Of a stretch of DNA of 64,000 nt, positions 13,501 through 25,500 are shown piece by piece (positions within the stretch are counted from its first letter, which is position 1; every line of letters begins with the position of its first letter). The position numbers and the translations under genes are program-made. The notes beneath the pieces were generated by a model. That model was not told the origin of the DNA. It saw only the letters and a program-made list of their open reading frames with translations, and made no database searches. The DNA is taken from the NCBI GenBank assembly GCA_034509755.1, contig CM067557.1, positions 36,080,001-36,144,000 of the forward strand, in the 5' to 3' direction. This DNA comes from Anisodus tanguticus (Eukaryota > Streptophyta > Magnoliopsida > Solanales > Solanaceae).

Positions 13501-16500
13501 TCTCGGTTTAGCATCATATATCGCTCTGGAGAGCCTTTTGGGGAGCTACAGTAATTACAAGCTTAGCTAGCGCCATACCTGTAGTAGGAGATACTTTATC
13601 TTCCACCTTATCTCCACAGCTTTGGGCGACCCCTTCCCCTTCCTCTTTTTTTTCCTTTCAAGCATGGACCTTAACTTACCGAACTGGCTTAGTAAAGTAG
13701 AAATCCCGCGTGATACCCGCCCTCTACAAAGTGGTTTTTGAAAAGGTCTTTAAACGAGTGCCGAGAAGTGCATTGTTGGAACTGGGTTGGAACTTAAGAC
13801 CATAAGCTCTAGATTTTGGGGTAACATCTGCTGATGTACCTCATAGTTGGGCTGTCTTTTTTTTTCTCCTTTCAAACAAAGAAAAATGATTGCAGTTTTT
13901 CTATTTGGATCCCCGTACTTTCTCGCTCTTATGGAGTTGTATTCCCTAGGTTATGCAGTTATCTTCCCTGGCTATCCTTACCTTTCAACCAACCCCTTCG
14001 ATTCAGTTTCTGCAGCAGTATATAATCTCGGACCCGATGGATGCCTACAGAAAAATAGGCTTTCCAGCAGTGATGGTGTTTTGGCCACGTCCCTTTCCGC
14101 TCCGAAGAAGAAGGTTTGGATCTTTCAATCTTATGTCGTGAGGTATGTGACCTATGTTAGGTCCATAGTAGGAAATCATTGATTTGAACTGAACTACTAA
14201 TCTTAACCGAGGAGCCGCTTCGTTCACAAGCAATTCTCCTTCAGTCTTGGAGTCCCGAACGGATAGAGTCGATCCAGCTTTTAGCAATTAGTGAAGGCAG
14301 CCAAGCCAGGCAGTGAGGCGCTTTTCTTTCTTTCATCTTCCTAATTCCTCAGGTAAGTATAAGGGGAAAAGAGCTCTTGCATCGTTAGCCGCTTTTCAGC
14401 ATTTCCTGCCTGAGTTGTTGACCATCACCTGACCTCAGACAACAACCGCAGCAGTCACCAGTCTGGTCCCCTACACCACAAAGTAGCTTGATGGCCGAAC
14501 CACTCCCAAAGTGAATAGTGCCCATCAGCAGAAGACGACCGCCGCGGCGAAAACCGCAACAAGATGTACCTCGGATCCTGTCGAACGGAGAAATGGTGCG
14601 CTTGTCCCGACGATCGGGTTTGGTCCTCCGGCAAAGACCCGGCCGGTATACACCCCACAGAGGAAATTGGGCTGTGAGGTGAGTAACTATCCTGCTGAAA
14701 TTGCCCAATTGCATCGGGAAGGAAACTCGACTTGAACAGCGCGTCCCCAGAAAAGCTTTTTTTTGAGGATCCGACAACTTATGCAGGAACTTTCCAACAG
14801 ACCGGTTGCTGAATCTAGTCATTTAAGAACTTCGTTGCCACTAGTAAATTAGACCATCCCCCCCAAAAAGAACTCGGAGCCTAAAGACTTTCCTCCACCG
14901 ATAAAGGTTCATCCCGAGTCACAAGAGCAATCTCTTTTTTTTTTGAATTCTTTTTTCTTGCCAAAGCTAGAAAAAGCACAAAGCTTTCCTGTTGAATGAG
15001 GCTATCTCTTCTATCGCTCCTTCCAAGTGAGCCTCTTTCATAGGAATTCCCCCCATCAGATCAGGGGGTTCCATTTTTTTGATCATAAATAATCGCTAAC
15101 AAGAATTTGTTCTTTGTATGGCACTCTAAACTCTCTTTCTTACGCGAGACAGAAAGTGTAACTACGGAATTGACCGGTGGTGCTTGGTCGAAGCTCCAGT
15201 GTCGTAGGTAAAGCCGTCCAGTACTACATCCGTAAGCCTTCCATGCCTCTCATTCGTCAGAGGGGCTGGGGGGAAAGGGTGGGGGGTGACTCCGAATAAA
15301 TTAAATACGTGCATTAAGATACGAAGGCTTCTTATTCCACAACAACGAAAGCCTTCGGGCTTTGCCTGCCCTTTCTAATCCAAAATTCCGGCTCGGCCCG
15401 GGAGCCCTTCTTAGAAAGCCCTCTTCCCTCTCCTTAAGTTAAGAAAAAAAGAATGCTGCTTGATTGAACGAACATTGGTTGAACCTTAGTCATAGGGGAG
15501 TTCAGAAAGGATCTGATCGTAGATAGAGAACTTTTGTCAGGAATGGCTTTTTCTTTAGCGGAAATGGTCGGAACCAAGCAACTAGTCCCCCGGGACTTGA
15601 AAAAGAGATTCACTCATGATCTGGCCTGGTCGACCCAATCATGATATTGAAGGAGGGGACCTTTTCTCGAAAAAAAAATTCTTGCAACTATGTAAGAACG
15701 AGAAGGATGGGCTCCCCGCTAACACTTTTTCAGATATTCCCCCTTCCAAGGACGCTTTCTCGAGTAGTCCGACACGAGTCCTAGTCGTTGCGCTGCGGTC
15801 CGTTTCCCGGCTTCGCTTGCGCGATTTGCACTTCTGATTGGTTCCAAATTCATACCCGGCAATCTACGATCTACCCAGCGCCTTACATACCCCCTAAGTT
15901 TATCAACTTTTTGGAAAATGATAAAAGGAAGGCTACCCTTATTGTCACTCCAAAAAACCCTCCCTAATGAACTGGACAATCAGTGGGTTTCTACCAAAAC
16001 TCGATCGCAGACATTTCTGGAACACCTCTAACAGAGGGGCAAATAGAAGATACCCTTGCTCACACCTTAGCCGGATTCAAAACCAAAAGCCATTGCGCCT
16101 TTAGCCGACTGGGAGGACTCCCTAGAAATTCCTTGTTTAGAGAAAGCTGTACAATCAATGAATCTATTCCTACTTGGAGGTTGAGCTAGACCACCGTTGG
16201 AACAAAAGAGGCCCGGCTGGGTACTGACCAGACCAGGCCATGAGAAAAAAATAGAAGTTGTCCTGGAAAATCATCTGAGACGGCATTGTCAGCTCATTGG
16301 ATACCTATTTGAAACACCTTAATCAAATAGAGAACCATGGGACCCACCGTAGCCCGCCTTATAAAAAGCTGCAAACAGCTATTGACAGATCCAACCAGCA
16401 AGGCATACGGTCTTGGACACTTAACCAAGCTCTTGATGAGCGCTATCCACCTTCACCTTATTCTGCTCTCCTTAGCCTCCGGCTTGGTTGCGAGAGAGAT

Positions 16501-19500
16501 CCCAATTCCGGATATGCTGTTTTATGTCACTCGATGACTTGATTGGGACCTATGGTGCCGATAGATTCACTACTATTGGAAGAGTCAGCCTGCGGGGTCA
16601 TTTTCACGTGTGCGCATTATTGTTGATTAGTCTGCCCTTTTCTTCGTCATGCCCTTCTCATAAGATGATGTTGTAAGCTACGGGCCATAAAATCTCCGAC
16701 GAAGCTTAAAGCAGGCATCAAGAGCGTTGAAGAGACTTATTAGATTGGTTATTCGCCCACCTATTTCAAGAAGAGCCTTATGCGCCTTTCCAAAGGTAAG
16801 CGGTTAGGTTGACTTTGCCGTTAGCCGGCTTTTGTAGCAAATTCTATTTGTTCTTCGCCGCTTTGGGTTGTGGGGCTTACTTCCTAGCCCCAGTGGGAGT
16901 AGTGACCCTACTGGTCTTGATCCCATTCTATACGCACGCCATTTTTTTAGTAACAAGGTAACAAGAAGCGGGGTCCCCGATGGCCAGCGGGGGATTCGGT
17001 ATAGCAGCTCAGGTTCGTTTGCGCTGCGCGTTCCCGCACAATTCCCATCAACAAGTGTTGTCTTATTTCCCAAGCCACTGCTCAATCCTCAGTCGTCAGT
17101 CACAGCAGTAACCGTAGTACCCAGCTCTTGAGGATTGGGCGGGTGTGTGTTGACCATGCACTCTCGCTTCTGGATTGGTAAGATATCTATGATTGCTATT
17201 CCTATTTTTTCTTTGTAAAGAGATCCTAATTGTCAAGCATCATTTGGCTTCAGAATACTTTCTTCTTTTTCTTTTTCTATGGACTGCAACCTAGAAAGCT
17301 TTTTTTCTGCAAGTCATCTCGAGGCTTTCAAACGCATCCAAGCAATTGGTATTTCGTCCTGGTGTGCTGCTTCCTTTCCTGCCACTACTTTTTGAGTCAA
17401 AAACACGAAGTTCCTGTTCCCAGTGCGAATGCATTATGCCCGGTTTAATCAGTTACACCAGCTAACATAACAACACTCAACACTCCGAGTGGCAGAAAGA
17501 GCGGCTAAACGATCGGACCAGACAGGCGCAGGTAGCTTGACCGCCTTACCCGTCATTGAAACACAAGCTGGAGGCCGGCCCTTCTCCTTTACGGGTCTGG
17601 ATTTTTCGCGTCGTTTCAGTCGTCGTGGTCGACGGGGACCTACTCGCCCTCACCTAAATAAAGACAGAGCCCTTTAGGAAGGTTGGCGCCTGGTGTCTAA
17701 ACCGGAGACATCGCACCGGGTATTCCGCAAAGGAGGTGGATAGGGTCAGCGAAAGAAGTGGCGAGGGCGCGGCATCGAAGTTCGGTACGTCGACATAGGA
17801 AAAGAAGGTGAGATAGGGGATGGAAGCAGGGTAGTGCTAACTCTGCATCCGCGGCTATTTTGGCACTCGATTAGCCTCTTCGATTGTTGTTAAGAGACTA
17901 AAGAGCCTTCTATTCCCAAAAGCTGAGGTCTTTATTTTCCTTTTTTTTTTTTCTTAGTGATTTAGAATAGAACAAAGAGGGCGAGTCTTCGTCATCTTGA
18001 GGTTCGTGCGGTTGGTGAGAGGACCCAGGCAACATAGAATGACCCAAATCGGGGGTTTCCCCGGCAATCCCACGCACAGCTTGCTCGACCAAAGCCGGTC
18101 AAAGACTCGATTATATGCCTGATATTGCCAGAAGACCGATGAGACTTACCATTGATTGATGTTCAGTTTCCCCGCTAAGTAAGGAGCGAATAAAGCTCTT
18201 TGAAGGACGAATGCTAAAAGAAGATGAAAAACAGAATGATAGTGAAAAGCAAAAAATGCAAGAAGCCGTCTTCACTTTGTTGGCTAGGTGGAAACAAGAC
18301 CAGATAGAATTTGATCATTATGAACAAATCCAAAATCTTTATAGATAGAGCCAATCATTAATTCCCAACCGTGGGGTGAACGGAATCCGATACATAAATC
18401 AGTTAACAAAAGAATAGAAAAAGCTTTGACTAAAGAAGGCCGTTTGAGAAGGATGTCCCCTGGGCCCGATGGCTTCCCAGAAAGCTTCTTTCGAACCTGT
18501 TGGCATATCATAGGCAGCGACGTTTGCAAGGCGATCCAATCCTCTTCTTCTCTAACCGAAGCTATTGCATCGTTTGCCCCAATGATGGCCTTTTTGATCT
18601 TTTCATGGGTGGTGGGCAGAAAAAGCCATTCATTAAACCTTTTGGAACTGGACAAATTTCTCGTATCCTTTTTCGTGGATTAGCATCTCGAGGTCAGTGC
18701 TAGTCTAACTGCCGGTACGGGTATGCTAATAGATAGAGGATCTTCCAGTCGGTCGCTGGTAGATCTGATCGGATCCCGGACACGCGAGAGCCCAGCCCGG
18801 GAGGAATGCATGGTTCCCTGGCGCTCTTCTCTACAGTCGAAGAAGCATGACCAATCAGCAGGTAAAAAGAGTGAGCAGAGGGGGGTTTCTCGATAGTCCA
18901 AAACTAGTGATCTAGGCTTCTCCAGCAAAGAATCGACGCATGCCGAGTCCAGATCATATATTTTTCTAAAATGAGGAACATTAATAGCAGAATCGAAATT
19001 TTCGCGAACAAGTGCAGCATAGTCCCCCGTCATGAAAGAGGTTGACCCCCATCCTCCAACACTATGTATGGCTAATGAACTCCTCGCTTTAGCCCGCAGT
19101 CCGCCCTTCCTTGAATTATTCGGTCATGCAATACCTCTTCTATTCTGGTTCATGGTTTCTCTTGGCTATATGGTTCATCCGGGGGAGAGCTCCTCTTCAT
19201 CAAGTTCTACAAGACTTGACATCCTTGCAAGCTTTGGATTCTTTCCTATCTCTGACCGGGAAAGAGGAAAGAGAGGCGCGGGGAGCCACTTGCTTGACTA
19301 TAAGGAAGGTCTGTAGACAGTTGTGGGTTATACTTATGTAAGGGTTATAACTCTGTTTTGATAAGTCATGCTATTGTACTCTGTGTTGGGGTGTCCCCGT
19401 GTATATATGATATTATCTAGTGGCAGCCTTGTCGGCTTGCCTGTTGTATTGTGTTGGCTAGTTGTGACTCCTCAGGAGCCAGGTACATACGGGGTAAAGC

Positions 19501-22500
19501 GCGCCTTGTCGGCTTATCTACCCCGGCATATGTTGTTATTGCGCGCGTTATCTTTGCCGGATTTCAGACTCATTAGGCGTTAGTTGGATTATGTGTGACA
19601 GGTCAGGATAATGACATCATTAGGGCGGTTAGTCGCGGCCCGTCGGGTCGGGGCGTGACAGGTTCAATAAACTTATCATCAATTTTCTTAGCTGATTGAG
19701 TATGTAATTTTTCACAAAATGTGATAGAGAAATTGAAGAGTTATCTTATTTTGTCATCACTAGTAAGAGCAACACAGTGCAAATCTCCCTAGTACTTGTC
19801 AATATCCTTGGCATATTTGCATCTGACGTACTAACCCCGTTCATCATGAGAATACCAAACACATAGATGTAGATTGTCACTACATCAGAGAACTAGTTTG
19901 AGGGAGGATGTTAACTATACCTTATTTATCAACCTAAATTTCCCTTAATTAGCAGCCCTATATCAAGGATCTTCCCAAAATAAGAGATTTCACATTAGTG
20001 GCTTATAATCATTAGCTAGTAATCAGGAGATAATTAAGAGTCTTTACTTTGTATAAATTTCTTGTAAATCCTAGAGGTTCATCATTGAAACACATCACAA
20101 TTCTTCCATTCTAATTATTTTGGTCCCTCTCTCTCTCTTTATTCAACTGTAACGACCCGCTTGGTCGTTCGACAAATTTGCTAAAGATATTGACAAGCAC
20201 CAAGGGGATTTGCACTATGGTGGCCTTACTAATGATGAAAACACAAGACAACTCTTTAATTTCTCAGTCACATTTTACGAAAATTACACGCTCAATTAGC
20301 CAAGAAAACTGATGGTACGTTTATTTCACCACTCGAGTACCTACTACACAAATAATCACCTACAATACGCTTATTACACATAAAGTGGTCATATCAAAAT
20401 GTTTCAATTGCATCCATTTTCAATCTATATAATGTTGTTACATACACCACACATTAATCACAATTTATCTACATTTCTCTTTTCTAATTCCTAGTTTTAT
20501 CTTGAAAAAATAGCACACCAAAAACAACAAAAAGAAACATCTTTAAGGATGACTTTGACGATACACCAATCCCTACAGCATCCCGAGGATGCTTCACCAG
20601 ATGTACAAACGCAGCCAACATGGGCTAGAATCTTTATGATGGGAGGTTGCCGATCTCATGGACAGGCTGAAGGAGGATGTTCCTTGATGAGTGACTAAGG
20701 GTTGTGTTACTCCGAGAACCTCCGATGTTGTCATTGTATGAAATCTACATTGCAGCACCCCGCTAGCACGGTCCGGTCAATATTATCGTGCTCTCCGGTG
20801 ATAGTTCAGCCAATGAAAATGTTGTGGCATAGCAATTTGGAGAACCGAGTATCCACAACCCCTAGCTTGTTAGTTGTTGCTGGGATTGGTGTTACGTAGG
20901 TTGGTCGTTTTTGTGAATGTTTTTTTCGTCCTCGTCCAGATATTTCGTTGTTTTGTGTAATGTGGGGTGATGTCTATGGGAAGGGATGTTTACATTGTGG
21001 GTTAAGGCAAACCCCTTATTTTGTATTTATTGTTTTCGTTGTTACGTTGTGTATGTTCTTGCTACGACAACACTATATATATATATATATATATCCCATC
21101 CCAAGTATTATTGCTAATAATGACTTGTGATCAAAGCCATAATCTGTTAACATTATTCAATAGTTGTCACGTATAAATAAAATCAAATATTAAATATATT
21201 TAGATAAGTCAAAATCCTTTACTAAAATGAGGTATGTTAACCAAGTTTAATATTAAGAAAAAATTACATTGGTTATTGCACCTAGGACGCGGTTAACCCC
21301 CTCTATTCCTACACTCCCACTTATATATTGACGGTTCCTGAGTAAAAAGACATGAAACCACCAATCGAAGACACTAGCATAGAAACAATCACCGGGTTTC
21401 ATTTCACACTCAACTCCAAAGAAGAAGAATTGTCTATTAACGGTAGGTAACACCATATCAGAACCATACACTTTTTCCCACATGAATAAAACCATAAGGA
21501 AACACATGCATTCTAAGTGTTTGATTGCACTTGATGAATGCAGTTCTGGTGGAATAGTAAATGTTCCTTCACTTTTAGTAAGAGATCTTAGATTCGAACC
21601 TTAAAAATTAATGAAGTTTTCTTCACTAGAGAGCGTTAAAATCCAAAATAGTTAGGTCAGTGGATTAATTAATGACATCGGATGCTTGAAGCAAAAGAAG
21701 AAAGAGGATGAAACACACATATATATATATAGTTTATTAATTCAACATACATAACAAGAAATTGTTACAACATAGATAACATGATTTGCTACTCTCTCAA
21801 TTTCATTTTATACGATAAAGTTTGATTAGGCACAAAGCATAAGAGAAAAAAAGACTTATATTACAAAATAAAACTATCCCAAGAACTTGTAGTCCACTTT
21901 AACATGCTACCACATTTCTATAGCTATAAAGAGCATATCACAAGGATAAAATAAGAAGGTTAACATCACTGAAATGTGTATATAACAAACTTTAAATCCA
22001 AAATTCATAGTTTTTAAATTATGGATTGGTCTATGGTCAATATATAAACTATAAAATGAAACCGGTGAAGTAGGATTACTTACGGGTGCAAGAAATGGTC
22101 AAACAACCAAGCCCTAAGAACAGTTACAGCGCGCTCCGGTAGGCCTCTTTGTGGTCTCCAAACAGGCTGATGCTCAACAAATCCAGCATTGTGGATTGCT
22201 GCTCTTTGGCAAGTATTATAACTAAGGCTGCCTTTCCCAACTGATCTTGTAGTGGTAGAATCATCACAATTTATTTGACTATGAGATTTGATTGTGTAGT
22301 GTAGTTGGTCAGTGATGGCATTTTTTAGGCACCTAAAGTGTTTGGACAATGCCTTTAAAGACAGGTTTGCAAATGGGGCTGCATTACCAAGTCCAGGAAC
22401 TGATTCAAATGATGCCACTACTCCTTGTAGCTGTTGATAGTACTGCTTATACCTTCTGTATACCTGAAACGCATCACCCAAAATGATTAATTTGTTAATA

Positions 22501-25500
22501 ATATGCAATGAGAGATTTCCTTAATATCATAGATATTCTTATCTAAGTTTGATTAAAGATATTTATTGTACCAAAATGTTATTCGACTCTTGTGCTTTTA
22601 CACACGTAATGTTTAAAACTAAAGACTTACATACTAAATATAATAAGCGACATTTCTTTTCAAACAACACATAAATTGAGGCTGTTGGAGTATTTTGCTT
22701 ATTTGAAATCATACGTAAGTGCAAAATATTCATCCAGATATGAATGTGTTGAATTCCAAAGTACAACTTTGTTGGAAAATAATAACTCACCGAATAATAT
22801 ACACCGTAAATAATAAGAATAAGAGAGTAACAACAATACCAAGTCTTTTTAGCATGAACAATATAAATACCTGAGAGGAGTAATAGCATACTATTATTGT
22901 GAAAAATCTAATACTTAAATAGTCTCAAAAGACTACTACGTCATACACAACAGAAAATAACTTCTTTTATTTTATAAAACTCATTATAATACCGCTTACA
23001 TCCCTATTTTCCTTTCCAAATTATTTTCTTACATTACTGCTCTCAGCTCTCTTTATATTGTCTTGCTTCTTTGAATTGATGTCAAGAAATGAGAGAATTG
23101 AGCTGCTATTTGTGGGAGAACTTGCCAGCAACAAAAAAATCAAATTGGTTTCCAAAACATGTTGCACCCTAAAGAAGTTATGATATTATTACCCTGTCTC
23201 AATTTATGTGGCACTATTTTCTTTTTGGTCTGTCCAAAAAATAATATCACATTTTTATATTTAGAAACAATTTAACTTTATAAGATGATTTACGGCCATA
23301 TTTATATAAGACTTGTTTTGGACCACACATTTTAAAAGTCTTTCTTTATTTTTTAAACTCCGTGTCAAGTTAAATTGTGTCACATAAATTAGAACAGATG
23401 GAGTATTTTTTTTTGGGGGGGGGGGGGGGGGGGGATTAAATATGCCATCAAACTTTTCGAAATGGCACACTTATGTCATTTGTTAATAGTCGGGCTCATT
23501 TATGTCATCGCCATGACCGAAATGACTCATCTATGCCACTTGCCGTTAACAACTGAAATGACTGGTTTTCAAAAAATCATATTTGAAACGTGGCCTCCAA
23601 TTAGAGGTTCACGTCGCCAAATTAAACCACCCAAAATAAAATTAAAACTCGTCGCAAATAAAATTAAAATACGACCCAGACCCCACCTACCCAGAATCCT
23701 TTTTAACCCAAATCCCTATTCTTATTTCCTATATCACATTATATGATCAAAATAAAATACCCCATTTTTTCTCCTAGTTATGGGATAATTTTCCCACCAA
23801 TTAAACTCATAGTTTCATACCACATTGGATGTCATTAATTCCTATCCTTCTGAAGCTACAACGCACTTTCATTGAGAATAGATTTTAAGATATATGTGAA
23901 GTGTTTTGAGCAATTGATCAGGAACAGAATCAAAATCAATCAAAGATGTTGTGATGGCTTTCTGAAACCCTTGAGATAAAATAATAAATAACAACTTCTA
24001 CAAGTTGTTCAATAATGTGAAAAAGAAAAAAAAGAGACAAGTGAATAAAATGTTGTATTAGACACTTATAGCTCTCTTGGCCTATAAGTGCCCACCTTTA
24101 TAGGTGATTCATGTAAGCAACACTCCAATTAGAAGGCTAGTTTTGGCTACAAGCTAAGAGAGTTACCTAAGTAGTTTGAACAATATTTGATTAAAACAAA
24201 AACATGCAGCCCGGTTCACTAAACTCTTGCTATGTGCGGGGTTTAGAAAAGGGCAGGAACACAAGGGTCTATTATATGAAGTCTTATCCTATATTTTTGC
24301 GGGATCCGGAAGGGCTGGATCACAAATGTCTATTGTACGCAACCTTATCCTACTCTACAAGAGGCTATTTCTACGGCTCGAACCCGTAACAACCTGATCA
24401 CTTGGAGACAACTTTACCAATCACGTCAAGGCACCGCTTCTTGAATAATATTTGATTGAAGTTAAAATATATAAGTATTTGAAGTTGAAATAAAATAGAG
24501 TATTTTGGAAGTTAAATAAAGTCGTCCTTAGATATAAATTTCACAGGAAAAACGAAAATTGAAGATATGTGAATGAAAACTACTATTTTAGTTATAAATT
24601 CAGTAATATGGAGTATCAATTAATAGGAGTAATGTCCCCTAGATCACAGCCTCGAACCATGACAACACAAGCAATATGACTTGACTTGCACCGTCACAAG
24701 TGTACATAAGATGAATATTTGAAACATTTTAAGCTCAAGTTCATCTATTTTAAAGCACATACCAAGTTCCCTTATCAGAGAAGATTATACCTACACACTT
24801 CTAATTACCAAAGTTTAAGATAATTTAATTAGTACCTAGCTCTATGAATTAGAAAGATCATGAGGTGCACAATCAATAACACTTTTTATAAAGTAACATA
24901 ACTCTCGCTCATGGTAGCCACCTCTTGGACTCACATGAGAAGATTTTCCACAACTCAATACAAGTAGTAATTGAGTTTTAACATTTCGATGGAAATACAA
25001 CTAATGTAATCAACACGAACCAAAGAACCAAAAAGAAATTGTTTATTTGAGAAGATACACTCAAGAAAATAAATTTCTTTTTCTCTCCTTAGGTATAGTT
25101 CACAAAAGATCTTAAGAATTTTATTTAGTTTTTTCTAATGTATTTAAGAAAGAAAATACAAGAGGGTCTTTGTCTCTATGGCAATTTTTATTTTCCTTAT
25201 AGATTCCCCTAATGTCTTCATTATAACATATTAGAACTCTTTCTAATACTGTCAGCCACTTTAAGGCACCAATATTTGTGCATATATTCCCCTCAATCAC
25301 CTTTTTCCAAAAGGATGATTTAGTGATCGAACTTCTATGCCTAAAAAGCATAGGCATCTACTATACCTGATAATACAACTAAGAGTCAAAAGAATTTAAT
25401 TTATATGTACTAAGAGCATATATAAATTTGATACTGCATGTTGGCACAGACATTGAACAACATCTCTAAGCTTTGATTAAATAAAGGATCTTCGTTTTAG

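Larger units (their letters stand above)
10517..19304. other. Nuclear insertion of mitochondrial DNA (NUMT), about 8.8 kb
   Basis: Base composition rises to roughly 45-48% GC and all TE/nuclear signatures of the flanks stop. Inside are short exact-looking pieces of plant mitochondrial genes (cob, nad2, atp1), plastid pieces (ycf2 twice, psaA) and retroelement scraps. This is the usual mosaic of plant mitochondrial intergenic DNA. The insertion interrupts the solo LTR between CGTTGTCCTTCTC and GGTCTGTAGACAG, which are nearly adjacent in the intact LTRs at 38.7 and 46 kb. Most open frames within it have no recognisable product. Precise ends are good to about 10 bp. Confidence 0.9.
8076..19660 (+). 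mobile_element. Gypsy-type solo LTR split by mitochondrial DNA
   Basis: The flanking duplication GGTTC is exact at 8071-8075 and 19661-19665. The LTR halves are 8076 to about 10516 and about 19305-19660. In reverse complement they correspond to the 2.45-kb LTRs at 38690-41138 and 45959-48409: same GGGCCGGGTTA array, GGGGCACGACGGGGCC, GTCTGTAGACAG, and final GACGGGCC-like/GTGACA end. There is no second LTR and no gag-pol, so it is a recombined solo LTR. The 5' end is worn (AGTTACACC against TGTAACGCC). Similarity to the other LTRs is clear but lower than between those two, so this copy is an older relative. Confidence 0.87.
2213..21459. mobile_element. Long inverted-repeat (foldback-like) element in intron 2, invaded by later insertions
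   Basis: The right arm (about 20172-21459) read in reverse complement aligns with three separated left-arm blocks: 2213-2911, 7689-8075 and 19666-19830. Shared landmarks are TTACCTAC at the outer end, CTTTGGAGTTGAGTGTG, GGTTAACCGCGTCCTAG, TTTATTTATACGTGACAAC and GTAGTAGGTACTCGAGTGG. Without the insertions the element is about 2.9 kb: two arms of about 1.25-1.3 kb around a spacer of some 340 bp. No transposase is encoded. Class is uncertain: long arms fit foldback or Mutator-like elements, but no clean 9-bp duplication is seen. Arm divergence looks around 10-15% by eye, so the element is old. Confidence 0.8.

Noticed and set aside
10563..19304. Dozens of open frames of 60-150 codons as genes
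   Set aside because: They overlap on both strands and follow the higher GC of mitochondrial spacer DNA. None has a start-to-stop match to a known protein; only short gene scraps are recognisable.
20155..20190. A gypsy LTR start at TGTAACGACCCG
   Set aside because: The string is followed at once by the foldback arm and forms part of a small palindrome; no LTR body follows.
2213..21459. One giant Pack-type element with terminal inverted repeats that captured mitochondrial DNA
   Set aside because: The copia element and the solo LTR each have their own 5-bp duplications inside the left arm, and the arm resumes at 19666, so the mitochondrial segment is not cargo between the arms.
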